DNA from: Collybia mongolica
Taxonomy: Eukaryota; Basidiomycota; Agaricomycetes; Agaricales; Clitocybaceae
Assembly: GCA_013420905.1 (NCBI GenBank)
Contig: JAAXNY010000016.1
Location: 806,001-870,000, forward strand
DNA: 64,000 bases
Reading direction: 5' to 3'
Of the stretch, positions 21,875 through 32,517 are shown in pieces. Under the pieces are notes generated by a model. It had not been told where the DNA came from. It made no database searches and saw only the letters and a program-made list of their open reading frames with translations. Within the stretch, counting starts at the first letter, position 1, and each line of letters begins with the position of its first letter. The position numbers and the translations under genes were made by a program.

Positions 21875-22429
21875 GTGGGATATTACAGGCAAGATTAGTT
21901 CCCCCCCCCCGATTTGTATATACCAAGCACAATCAATATTTTTTTTCCATTGTTACTCTTTCTGTGATTGAGGAACCTAAGTGCACATCTGAGCGGTGAC
22001 CTGACTTAAAAGAGTGCTACCTGTTGGAAAAATAGGTATATATAGTGGTCTACATGTAATAAACAAATTGACTATATAGTGTAACGGTAATGAAGGTAAT
22101 AGATAATGGGTAAGTCTCGGCAGAATTTCAATGGCTCTTACAACGTCGCGGGTTCGAATCCAGGTAATAGCAACAAATTAAACAGCGAACAGCTAACTAT
22201 AAACAATGGGAAATAAGATTACTAATCCAACATAAGTCGGATCATTCCTTTTGATGGTCAAGTCAACTTATAATAACCCTTACTGAAATTACAATTTATC
22301 TCTGACATTTCAAGCAATTATAATTACTCTTATAAGATAGGATTGCAACGTCCCTTACAAAGAATCGTGTCGCTTATAACCACTTGTAAGCTACCAATCT
22401 GCTTACATACTTATAAGGCTTTGTAAGCC
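21875..22429. other. Non-coding 3' region with tRNA-like box
   Basis: No gene is supported. GGTTCGAATCC at 22151-22161 matches an RNA polymerase III B box, and TAGTGTAACGG near 22077 resembles an A box, about 70 bp upstream. No cloverleaf could be folded convincingly, so this could be a decayed tRNA or a tRNA-derived SINE head. AT-rich sequence follows. Confidence 0.35.
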
Positions 22430-22690
22430 CTTGTGACTCAATCCAGAAATTTCCGACATTGAATCTCATTGAGAACCAAAATGACCAAATTCGGGATGAG
22501 TTCCCGACGAGTTCTCAATGATATTCAAAATTTCTCTCTCAAATTCAAATTATATCTCTCAAATCCAAAAATAATCTGAAAGTGGGTCATTTCATCTCAG
22601 CCTATCCAATTCTGTCGAATCTGATTGATTTTATCTAATTCCGCCCGATCAAATTCAACCAAATTCACCAGAGTTCAATGGGGTCAGAAC
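22425..22690 (-). repeat. Candidate right inverted end of Plavaka-type transposon
   Basis: Read on the minus strand this block shows ATTAGATA, AAATTTTGAATATCATTGA, TGTCGGAAATTT and then clustered CTTACAAG/CTTATAAG motifs, in the order seen at 8440-8655. Many such subterminal motifs lie at 22335-22435. It marks the likely right side of a unit of about 14 kb that includes the transposase gene. Confidence 0.5.
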
Positions 22691-22702
22691 CGATTTTCAC
22701 AC

Positions 22703-23483
22703 TGTTCGTGATCCTCCCTCCCGCAGGTCCACCTTGGTACACCTTTCCCTGTTAGTACGTGAACGGACATCCTCGCGAATATGTATCATCCAAGCTACCA
22801 GCTTTAATCCTCCAAAATTTCAATACTCTCTTCCCAGTCTTCTCGTCTCAGTACCTTCTGTCTTTCAAACGTACGAGGCACTGACATCCGGAAACCTTTC
22901 TTTTCTCGGCCTCGTACGGTTATATCTAATCGAAGCGTCAAGTTGTCGTCCAGCGGGGCTCATAATTTCCACATTGAGTTGGACCCACGACCCACAAACA
23001 CCCCGTATATTCTCGACCAAACACCGAGGATCCACACCCACTGTTTCCACACCCACATCTGGGTACCTTTCTCTCTTGATATGGGCCTCTTCCTCGGATG
23101 GGCGAGTGGGTGTGGTGGGTGGTAACGACAGAGTACCGGCGCGAAATGACAGATCAAAGCCAGCAATAATCCCAACATCAACCGCATGTACGTGCGCGCG
23201 CAGGCTCTTACATTCCAAGTACCTTTATATCTATGGTGGTACTTGAACGCACTACCGCAGGACCCATCCTTCCACGACGTGTCTCGGCTCTGCCGACGTT
23301 GGCGCCCGCCCATGATCACCCGACGCGATGCTGGGCGATGTGTAATGGACGAAACTGTGAGCCAAGTGCACCATGCACGTCGTATACAATTAGGATCTGG
23401 CAGGTCACAAATCCTATCTGCTCATGGACGCAAGATGGCATCCCAATACAGAAAGTCAAGGATCGAGAATCGCGACTCGCGTC
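22703..23483 (+). repeat. Dispersed repeat, copy A
   Basis: About 780 bp that match 30881-31757 over nearly the whole length with many substitutions and small gaps. Shared landmarks include CATCATCCAAGCT preceded by GAACGGACATCCTCGCGAAT (22761), GACATCCGGAAA, and CCATGCACGTCGTA near 23370. Class unknown. It abuts the MAM33 relic, so it may have been inserted there or may have broken that gene. Confidence 0.75.
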
Positions 23484-23539
23484 TCCGCCGGCGCAGCAAC
23501 GCGGGGGTTCTCGGTCTCCGCGAGCCGGTTCGGGGAGGG

Positions 23540-24115
23540 AACCCTAGGAGGACTTTGAAGAACCCTGAGTCGGAGGCGGAAGGCCAGGAGGGCGTGGACG
23601 AGCCGGTGAGCTCGTAGCCTATCCGCACGTCCCCCTCCATCACCAAGGTGCGTCACGTGTGTTAAATGGTGGGTGCCGTGTTAATGGGCGTTTGGTTTGC
23701 AGACGACGGGATCAGGGTGCGTTAATGTCGACATGGTGTGCCAGGATGGGCACTTTGTCGTGGAGAATGTGTCGTTCTACAAGGACGCGGGTGTTAGTAC
23801 GGACTTGACGGCGGAGGCGGACTGGAAGAGGCAGGGAATCTACATCGGGCCTCAGGTGCTTTACGCGTGGTTATCGTCTTTGTGGTGTGAAGGTCCGACG
23901 ATACAGCTTGTAGTTCGATACCCTTGACGTGGGCGTGCAGGAAGAGTTTGAGAAGTACCTTCAGGAGCGTGGGGTGAACGAGCACACGTTGCGCTGTTCA
24001 TCCTTGAGTATGCAGGCAGTACGTTTTTGCTTTCTTCGCTTCATGTGATGTGCATACCACTCTGTAGGAATACGTCAAGTGGCTCAGTAATGTCAAGTCC
24101 TTCGTCGATATGTAA
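23540..24115 (+). pseudogene. MAM33/p32 mitochondrial matrix protein relic (3' part)
   Basis: The C-terminal half of a MAM33 family protein (the p32/gC1qBP fold, an acidic mitochondrial matrix trimer) is readable in pieces: PIRTSPSITK near 23620, then after an intron DMVCQDGHFVVENVSFYKD (about 23730-23790) and YIGPQ, an intron ending at 23913, FDTLDVGVQEEFEKYLQERG (23914-), and EYVKWLSNVKSFVDM to the stop at 24115. A TAG replaces the Tyr expected before PIRT, and a frameshift splits GVNEH from LFILEYA. The N-terminal half and the start are missing, where repeat copy A now lies. It is a pseudogene. Confidence 0.75.
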
Positions 24116-24803
24116 ACTCGGCTGGGGAAGATGGTTGACGATTGTTATGGTGATGCTGACTCGTTGAGTGGCACTAAAAGTCTAGTAGTTTGGTCATAGT
24201 CTGTCTATACTAATTCAACGCATATTTGATATCACCCCTTTCAGCCCTCTGCTGCGTAAGATACGCATTATCGCTACTGTCACTGTGCGCTATTGACAAT
24301 TTGTTGCATGATATGTGCTATTTCTGTGGCTGTTGCGCCTGATCGTCTGAACGTGCATAAGATTGTTCTTCGACCCTTCAAGATAGTTATGCAAGTATTC
24401 GTGTATGTATAGTACGGCTGATCGGTTGTTTGAACGTATTACTTATATTAATAACATGACACGATTGTAGTAATGCCGTAGCGCAGCACTGAGGCCGGAC
24501 GCGCAGGCTGTCGTACAGCCGCAACCCGTTAAGACGCGGATGACGTGCTGCGTGCGCGTCCATACAGTACGCCATGCTCGTGTTGGGGTAAGCGAACACG
24601 TCAGAGTGGCGACGTCACGGCCGGCACGGCTCACCGGGAATTTCCCAAAGCGTGCAGCCGGCGATCCCGACTGGAGGGCACGTGGCCGGATGCTGGAACA
24701 TTCCACGAGGGGCTCGGTGCGTCTGCTGCGTGCAAGTGGACACTTTGAATTACACGTTGTGATGACTCGATTCACTGGGGAATGGCTGTATCGTCCTTTT
24801 TCC
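24116..24803. other. Intergenic region and promoter of the 24871 gene
   Basis: No gene is supported. A CREB/ATF-like GACGTCAC lies near 24610 in a GC-rich stretch upstream of the next gene. The rest is unremarkable. Confidence 0.4.
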
Positions 24804-24809
24804 TATAAA
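24804..24809 (+). promoter_or_regulatory. TATA box
   Basis: TATAAA lies 62 bp upstream of the ATG at 24871, a suitable distance for a start site near 24835. Confidence 0.55.
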
Positions 24810-24870
24810 TGCGAAATGGATTTTACTCAAAGTATAGCCTCTCCTCGCACCTTCGCCTCAATTCGCCACC

Positions 24871-25511
24871 ATGTCTTCTGCCCCTATCTCCATCCCCACT
24901 GCCACCGTCGCCACCTCTGCAGCGTCGTCGCCCACCTCTGGCCTCTACGTTCCCGTACATAAACGGACAGGCAGCAGCGCATCTTCGCGTTCCTCATCCA
25001 CTACCACCCGCTCCGAGGCTTCTGCCCCATCCCAGCGCGCTACGTGTAAGCCACTAAATCAACCTTCTGCCACTTGTCCCCACACTGACATATTCCCTCT
25101 CCAGCCCCTACCTCTGCCCCTGCGCACCCGCTCATCTACTCTCGCGACGCCCTTCTGGGCCTCATGCACTCCCCGCTCGCGCGTCTCCCCCTCGACACAC
25201 GCGAGTCCTTCCGCGCCTCGTTCCCAGAACTCGTCACCAACCGCAGACAGCGCAAGGCGCTCGAGTACCACACGCATGTTCACCTACAGGCGCAGGCGAA
25301 AGCACACGCACAAGCACAAGCGCAACTCCAGAGCGAGGGCCAGGGCCAGGCACAATACGTCCAGAACAAGAGTCATCCCTTCGTACGTGTGCAACCCCGC
25401 CGCAACAGACCGGTGGGCCGCGCGCCCGAGCGCCGGCGCAATGCGGCGAAGGTGGTGGACGAGGCGAGTTGGCGCGGCCGGAGGGTTGTTGCCGTGCCCA
25501 TCGCTGTGTAG
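24871..25511 (+). CDS. Small basic protein with eIF4E-binding-like motif
   Basis: Two exons, 24871-25045 and 25105-25511, are joined at a clean gtaagc...ctccag intron and give 193 residues in frame. The N-terminus is Ser/Thr/Ala-rich with GLYVPVHKRTG. At residues 68-78 the sequence PLIYSRDALLG contains YxxxxL plus a hydrophobic residue (Y70, L75, L76), the consensus by which 4E-BP and eIF4G-type proteins bind the cap-binding factor eIF4E; it is followed by a short SP motif. The remainder has an Ala/Gln repeat (QAQAKAHAQAQAQ) and an Arg-rich C-terminus. A TATA box lies upstream and AATAAA at 25677-25682 downstream. That this is a translational repressor is inference from the short motif; the gene itself is well supported. 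Confidence 0.7.
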
Positions 25512-25676
25512 GAAGCGGCCTCCGACAGACTTGAATTTCACGCATCCGTGCCCTCATGACATGTTCACGACCTTTCCTCACCAACACAAACAGCAATTTA
25601 TTGTACCATATATCATTATCTTATCAAACATACATACAGTACACATTACATTCTTGTCTTCTTAGAAACACCCCGA

Positions 25677-25682
25677 CAATAA
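25677..25682 (+). terminator. Polyadenylation signal
   Basis: AATAAA 165 bp after the stop of the preceding gene. Confidence 0.45.
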
Positions 25683-25689
25683 AAATTGT

Positions 25690-26155
25690 ATAACAGTGTA
25701 GTATTTCAACCCATGTCATGAGTGTCAGTATTCCTTTGTTCTGGGACTGATTTTGCTTGGTTAATGCGTTCTGTGTCCCCCGAAATGACCATTCAATTCT
25801 TGTTCAGGTCATTGTATGGTCCTCATGCATCCCTGACCATACATACATGTTTACAACATTTTCAGTGCCGTCGTGTGGAGAACAACTTTGTTACCTGTAA
25901 AACTATGTATACAAACAGCATATACCAGGACCAAGTATCATGAAAACACGATCAATATACAAACTCAACGAGAATACAGCAACAAAAAGTAACAGTAACT
26001 TCCAAACAGATAACTCTCCATCACAAAGGTAAACATCTCTGGTCATCCATCCTTCATATGAGATTTCATTGACAGAAGTCAAGAAAATTAGTCTTGCCCA
26101 AGGGAGAATGAAAAAAAAAGCAAAATTATCAGGGCCTCGAAAAATGTGTGAATAT
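25690..26155. other. Intergenic
   Basis: AT-rich sequence with no supported gene. Short open frames look like chance. Confidence 0.4.
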
Positions 26156-26159
26156 AATT

Positions 26160-26725
26160 ATGGCTTACCCAATCGGTTTTCCAAAATGATGGGCAAGAGC
26201 TCTTCAAGCAGAGCATGATAATGACTGTCACAGAAATACTTTTAGACACAACTATTGGTCATGATGAGGGTGTGAGGAGTTAAATATACCTGTGCAAATG
26301 AGGAACAGAGTCTGGATATTGAGAAAGCACATCTGGGATAGCTTTGATCATCTTGGTTGCACATGAGGAACCTTGGTAAAAAGCAATTGCAGGTGGAATA
26401 TCATCTGCTGAAACTGGTTTGGTAGTCCAAGCAATAGAAAGATGTTCTACAATCAGGGGAAGTGCTGAAGGGGGTGTATTAAGATAATAAAGATAATAAT
26501 CAAGTTGGCATACCACAGGAAAGAAGGACAAGTTGGGTAGATACTTGAGATGCCTTGAAGCTTGCTACCTAAGTAAAAATGAGTGGAATGAATAGGCTGT
26601 TGGATGGACATATAATAAACCAGCTTTTGCAGAGAGTCAACAACTTTCGTCGTAATAATACCCTGGAGCAACAAAAATTGAGTATTGGGGTGGAAAGTGA
26701 TGAATATAATAGGCCTTACCTTCTG
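26160..26725 (-). CDS. Unidentified spliced gene fragment
   Basis: Not recognised. On the minus strand three coding-like blocks are joined by GT-AG borders: one from about 26660 to 26540 (KVVDSLQKLVYYM, GISSIYPTCPSFLW), one from about 26465 to 26288 (LIVEHLSIAWTTKPVSAD, PHLHR) and one from about 26228 to 26170 (HYHALLEELLPIILENRLG). The intron between the last two runs gtatat...gacag and is about 60 bp. No start or stop is clear, and the tandem repeat at 26.8 kb begins just upstream, so this may be a truncated or decaying gene. Confidence 0.4.
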
Positions 26726-26799
26726 AGTAAATGGAAAGATATGATATAATAACATGAATAGAAAGCTATAGATATTGGCTGCTTACAGCCTAGAATACA

Positions 26800-28130
26800 C
26801 ATGAACTAGTGGTCAGCTAGGCCTACAGACTGATGGGGGGATTATTTACATTCTACAGGACACATTAGGCCATATATTAGTTAGGCCTGCAGAGTTAGAG
26901 AAGTACAGCCACTCACATACTAAAGCATATACCAAGCCAAATTTTAGTCAGGCCTCCAGGTGCAGAAAGCATAGCCACTCACATCCTGTAGCACACATCA
27001 AGCCAGATATCAGCTGGGCCTACAGATCCAGAAGAGCACAGCCACTCACACCCTGCAGCACACATCAAGCCAGATGTCAGCTGGGCCTACAGATGCAGGG
27101 AAGCACAGCCACTCACACGCTGGAGCACACATCAAGCCAGATGTCAGCTGGGCCTACAGATCCAGGGAAGCACAGCCACTCACAAGCTGCAGCACACATC
27201 AAGCCAGATGTCAGCTGGGCCTACAGATCCAGAAGAGCACAGCTACTCACACGCTGGAGCACACATCAAGCCAGATGTCAGCTGGGCCTACAGATCCAGG
27301 GAAGCACAGCCACTCACACGCTGGAGCACACATCAAGCCAGATGTCAGCTGGGCCTACAGATCCAGGGAAGCACAGCCACTCACATCCTGCAGCACACAT
27401 CAAGCCAGATGTCAGTTGGGCCGACAGATCCAGAAGAGTACAGCCACTCACATCCTGCAGTACACATCAAGCCAGATGTCAGCTGGGCCTACAGATCCAG
27501 AAGAGCACCGCCACTCACATCCTGCAGCACACATCAAGCCAGATGTCAGCTGGGCCTACAGATCCAGGGAAGCACAGCCACTCACAAGCTGCAGCACACA
27601 TCAAGCCAGATGTCAGCTGGGCCTACAGATCCAGGGAAGCAAAGCCACTCACATACTGCAGCACACATCAAGCCAGATGTCAGCTGGGCCTACAGATCCA
27701 GGGAAGCACAGCGACTCACAAGCTGCAGCACACATCAAGCCAGATGTCAGCTGGGCCTACAGATCCAGAAGAGCACAGCTACTCACACGCTGGAGCACAC
27801 ATCAAGCCAGATGTCAGCTGGGCCTACAGATCCAGGGAAGCACAGCCACTCACACGCTGGAGCACACATCAAGCCAGATGTCAGCTGGGCCTACAGATCC
27901 AGGGAAGCACAGCCACTCACATCCTGCAGCACACATCAAGCCAGATGTCAGTTGGGCCGACAGATTCAGAAGAGTACAGCCACTCACATCCTGCAGTACA
28001 CATCAAGCCAGATGTCAGCTGGGCCTACAGATCCAGAAGAGCACCGCCACTCACATCCTGCAGCACACATCAAGCCAGATGTCAGCTGGGCCTACAGATG
28101 CAGGGAAGCACAGCCACTCACAAACTAGCA
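26800..28130 (+). repeat. 67-bp tandem minisatellite
   Basis: Seventeen units with an exact 67-bp register begin at 27004 and every 67 bp to 28076, ending near 28130. About three more diverged units precede them from about 26800. A unit reads CAGATGTCAGCTGGGCCTAC, then CAGATCCA, GCACAGCCACTCACA and CACATCAAGC. Specific variants (such as AGTTGGGCCGACAG at 27414 and 27950) recur exactly 536 bp apart, so an eight-unit block was itself duplicated. Because 67 is not a multiple of three and the unit has no forward stop, all three forward frames are open across the array. Confidence 0.95.
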
Positions 28131-28377
28131 ACAATTGCCCATGCTACAATCAATTTTCTAATTCCATTCAGAAACATAATTTGCTACTCTGTTGGAAAAA
28201 CATTATATTCTGTCAGTTCTGACCACATCTTGATTGACTCACCACATGGAATGGAAATAACACGAATACAGTTTTCAACATTTGAAACATTGTATCATCA
28301 GATATAGAATTCCCCTTGCATGATAAGGCAAGGTCAAGTCCTTCTCTGCTTGACATAGATTAGTATTTATTATATGC

Positions 28378-29482
28378 CTAGACCAAAATTGATTGCCTTA
28401 GTGAGTATCTCATGGTCAACTCCAAGTTGTTTTGTTGTGTTGAGATGAAGATGCCTCGCAATGCATTGTTATCCAAGGCTTCTGCAGTACAATTGACAAG
28501 ACATTGACAATTCCTCTCAGGCTTATCCAACTCTGGCCAATAATCAGCATACCTTAAGAAACAATTTCAATGCTATTTACTAACCTTGCAGGTATAAATG
28601 GCCTTTTGGTGGATATGCCATATTCTCCAATATCTTATGGACATTCTTCAAGTTTTCCTCCACATACTTTGGTGCCTTCTCCACAGCTTCATCAAAATCA
28701 TATCCTTCATCCTCTAGATTTGCAATGGCCTTGACTTTAAGTGCCTCGCACTTTGTGAACACAGCAATAACTGGGACTAATCAAACATTGACAAATATAT
28801 TCTCAACCTTCTAGATCCACATACCTTTCCCTGTTCCTGACTCAGAAAAGAACTGCTTTTCGGCATATGTAACCGGCCGATCGTCATCCATTGCAATGCA
28901 ATACCTTTACAGAAGATGAGCCCAATTCCATCCTGCCTTCAACCCTTGAGAATGGCGCACCATATAACATGAACCTGCTTGCTCATATATCTCTTCTTCG
29001 CCCGTTCAGCCACAAAATCTTTGACCTTCCTGAATTCATCAACACCACCCGCTTCGAATCCACGTGAATCATGGAAGATGAAGGTGGGATTGCTCCGAAA
29101 TACCATCTCATTCTCGATGTCGTGTTCGCCACGCTAAATTATAGTTAGCCATCCCATGATCAATGAGGTCTGAGATTAAAACGGCTAACGAGGATAGTGG
29201 GCTCAAGGTTAGATGTGTCGATCTGTTGCAAATTAGTGATATCAAGGGTCCCAACGAGACTCTAGTTACCTTTTCCCCATTGCTGTTGTGAATCTCTGGT
29301 TCTTCGGTTGTGTTGCAGATCTTCTTGAGGATCGTTGTCTTGCCAGCATTGGCTCCTCCCATGATGAGAACACGGAATCGCCCAGCTCTCTCCTTAAGCT
29401 TGGCGTAAAGCTGTTCTGCCTGTTCGACATTCAGGGTTTGAGCGTCATTGTCGGGCGGGACGTTTGACTGGAGGTTCGGCAT
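28378..29482 (-). CDS. P-loop G-domain protein, copy 1
   Basis: A predicted GTPase of a family expanded in agaricomycetes. The start is ATG at 29482. G1 is GGANAGKTT at residues 42-50. Exon 1 (29482-29270) is followed by a short exon encoding IDTSNLEPTIL, then RGEHDIENEM...FIFHDSRGFEAGG, with G3-like DSRG. Further exons encode VHVIWYCIAMDDDRP (spliced within the Trp codon), FFSESGTGK, VPVIAVFTKCEAL (G4-like TKCE, where Asp is usual) and ELDKPERNCQ...STQQNNLELTMRY, ending at TAG 28380-28378. Exon borders match those of the paralog at 44741-46262 one for one. No frame break was found. The substrate or partner is unknown. Confidence 0.75.
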
Positions 29483-29489
29483 AACGACT

Positions 29490-30880
29490 GGCTAGAGACC
29501 ACGAAATATGTTCGAGTCTTATGGTCATTGTTATGTGTAAATTCTAGGCCGATTACTTACGGTAGATAAACAGAGTCTGAGTCACAAATGTAAATGTGTT
29601 TGAAGGCTCAAATCGTTGGTAGATAAGGGTGACCGGTTATCGAATTTCACTCACCCCAATCGACGATCATGTGGGTGTCTCACGTGCTGAAGTGGCATCT
29701 GTCAACAACTCGCATCCTTATGTGCTCCTTGGCAGCTAACGACAAAATCGTAGACCGTGGAGGGCCAAACGGGTTGTGATGGGAGTATGGAATCATTATT
29801 GACCCCAAGACATTCAGTTGCGTACCCCAGGCCGACGTCTATCCTCAACATCATGTTCCAGTCCTCTTACGCCCCCACTGCGCCCACGTTTCATGTTTGA
29901 ATCACTCTACATGAAGGGACCGTACCCGCCACTCGCATCCGAACTTCGTGAACGCCCTAGTGTCACAACTCTCGCTCCGAGAAATAAATGGTCTAGAAAA
30001 CGGTTTCTGTGTTTAGGTAGATGAGGACAGGCCCTGGGTGAGTTAAACTTTCTACTTCCGATCTTTTCTTCTTTTGCTGACCACTTCTTGTATAACCAGG
30101 TCTTATTGCGCTTATATTGAATATCAGGTGAGTCGTCATACCTGTTGTCTTTTTTTCAACCCCCATCGATCTTTGTCTGACTCCTTCCTCAGTACAGGAC
30201 TTGTTAACATGCCATATGAAACTCTCATCCTGAACCCCTCTCATCGACTAAACTCGGTCAGGGCACGGCTCAACCCAATGCTCGCCTGAATGCTTTACCA
30301 CTAAGCCGTCGTGTAATCGCCCCTCGATCGGCTTTACCTAGCCTTCTATCTATCATGTAGAAGCACAATTCCTGGGTCATCGTGACTCAACCTCAACCAT
30401 AACCTACTCCAGTCTCGGTATAGAACAGAACTCTATCAAAGTGGCAAGCTTGTGTATCTCGGGCGTGCGCGACATTGAAGGCAGGAATAAAGTTTGAATG
30501 AGAGTGGGATGTCATGAGGTGGAGGGCATAGGTGTAAATTGGAGGAAGTGAGACTCGGCTCAATTGCCCCCGTGCTGGACGTGAACATGGACGGGTGCCA
30601 TCAATATTGGACCAACCGTCCCTGAATGCTCTTGTTTCGCTCCACCTTACGAGTCAATGTCATCGCCAACCACTATCGCCTCCAATCCAAAAGAATTCCA
30701 ATATGACGCTCTACCTTCAGGAACGAGAAAACTGTATCGGATATAGGCGAGCCTGCTATTCGGTACACAAGTCCTGAGAAGCCTATTCATGAATTCTACG
30801 ATGCGAATGTAGGCGTGTGTATTGTTTACGTTCTCCAGGCCCTGCCTCAACGGTTCCCGTTTTAGATCAACGATGAAGTG
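29490..30880. other. Intergenic region with a tRNA-like fragment
   Basis: No protein gene is supported over about 1.4 kb. On the minus strand at 30307-30268, GGCTTAGTGGTAAAGC matches a pol III A box and GGGTTGAGCC is a poor B box about 30 nt further. A full cloverleaf is not evident, so this is probably a decayed tRNA or tRNA-derived SINE. Confidence 0.4.
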
Positions 30881-31757
30881 CTGTCCGTGATCTTCCGTCC
30901 TGCAGGTTCACCATGGTACACCTTCCCCGGTCGCTACGTGAATGGACATTCTCGCGAATAAGCATCATCCAAGCTGCCGGCTTTAATCCTACGAAATCTC
31001 AACACTTTCTTCTCAGTCTTCTCGTCTCAGGCCCTTCTGCCTTATAAACATGCGAAGCGTGGACATCCGGAAATTCATCTTTTCTCGACCTCGTACAATT
31101 CTCTAAACGAGGCGTCAAGTCTCAACCCGTCGGGGCTCATAATTTTTCACGTTGAGTTAGACTCACGACCTGCAAACGCCCCACATATTCTCGATCAAAC
31201 ACCGAGAACCCACACTCACTGTTCCCACACCTACATCTAGGTACCCCTTCCCCTCGACATGGGCCTTGCCTTTGGATGGGCGAGTGGGAGTGGTGACCGG
31301 TGTGCCAGTGCGAAGTGACAGGTCAAGGCCAGCAATCTAAACAGGACAGATACTCAACTTCAACCACATGTACCGCGCGCGCACAGGCTCTCTTACATTC
31401 TAAATACCTTTATGTCTATGGTGATACTTGAATGCACTGCCGCAGGACCCAACCTTTCACGACGTGTCCCGGCTTCGCCGGAATTATGCAAGCCCATAAT
31501 CACGCGACGCGTTTTGGACGATGTGTCAAAAATATCTGGTATGTCTCTTTGGGTATATTGGCGCTCCCAGCCTTCAAGTGAATCATATTCTAGTAGGTCG
31601 AGAGAAAACGCTTGGGCTGCGAGGAACAAAGCCTGAGAGCTACGTGTACCATGCACGTCGTACACAAGGTTCTGGCATGTCTCAGTTCTATCGACTCATG
31701 GATGCAAACTGACGCCCTAATACAGAAACGGGAGGATTGAGAATCGCGACACGAAAT
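30881..31757 (+). repeat. Dispersed repeat, copy B
   Basis: About 877 bp similar to 22703-23483 in the same orientation. It carries an extra segment of about 105 bp at about 31528-31636 that copy A lacks. Flanks of the two copies are unrelated, which marks the repeat limits. No transposase or terminal repeats are visible, so it could be a non-autonomous element or a duplicated gene remnant. Confidence 0.75.
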
Positions 31758-32515
31758 GTGGCAAAACAGACGAACAGGTCAATGGTTCACTGTGGACCTA
31801 CGATTCTAGCAGAAGGAAGATGCTGGGATACTGCGGATCTTAGACTCAGCAAGTGCTTTGAAGGACATATGCCGTCCAGGCAGGCGCCCAACCATTTATC
31901 TGCTACAGGCGCGTAGGTCCCATGTTTCCGGGGCTCGATTGTAAATCGCCAGAAACCAATATGTCTGAAGCTCCTAAACACCAGTCACTAGCTCGTGATT
32001 TGGTCATATGGCGGAACTTAGCGCCACTGTGGCAGTGCCAGCCTTCCATTGTTGATAAGGGCTATGAGAAGCATCACTTCCCTCATTACTACCACGTTTC
32101 TATGGTGGAAAGGGCTGCTACCGTATACTGTCTTTGCTCTCCGTTCTGTCTCTGTAGTGTTGGTACTAAGATTACTGTACGTTAAGCTTGGCTTACTACC
32201 GCCTTTACTGTGCTGACCCTCTTACTGTAGGACGATTGAAAATTTCTCGTCTCACGGCCCCACAACTAGCCGTACCATAAAACCTACTGTACACCGTGCA
32301 CCAACGCCAACACACTCGCCTCTCAGTAGGTCTGCAACCGTCTTTCCGGGGCCGCACGTAATGTCAGATCCGCCCCTATCAGGTCAACTCTGATCACTCG
32401 CCCGAAACCGACCCACCAGTTTTGGCTCGAAAAGCACAAACAGCCACCACAACCAAGGGTGTACGTCAGGCATTCGAGTGGTCCCTCGATGATGCAAATG
32501 GTAGCACGCTGAGTA
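31758..32515. other. Intergenic
   Basis: No supported gene. Short unrelated open frames only. Confidence 0.4.
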
Positions 32516-32517
32516 TC

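Noticed and set aside
22075..22165. Functional tRNA gene
   Set aside because: B box present but box spacing is long and no acceptor or anticodon stem could be paired.
23186..23617. 143-codon open frame across the dispersed repeat
   Set aside because: The frame is not kept in copy B and spans the junction with the MAM33 relic.
27004..28130. CRISPR-like array
   Set aside because: Units are contiguous 67-bp tandem repeats with no unique spacers, in a eukaryotic genome.
27074..28307. Repetitive proteins of about 300-400 residues
   Set aside because: All three forward frames give the same kind of product because the 67-bp unit has no stop; no start context, introns or domain supports any of them as a gene.
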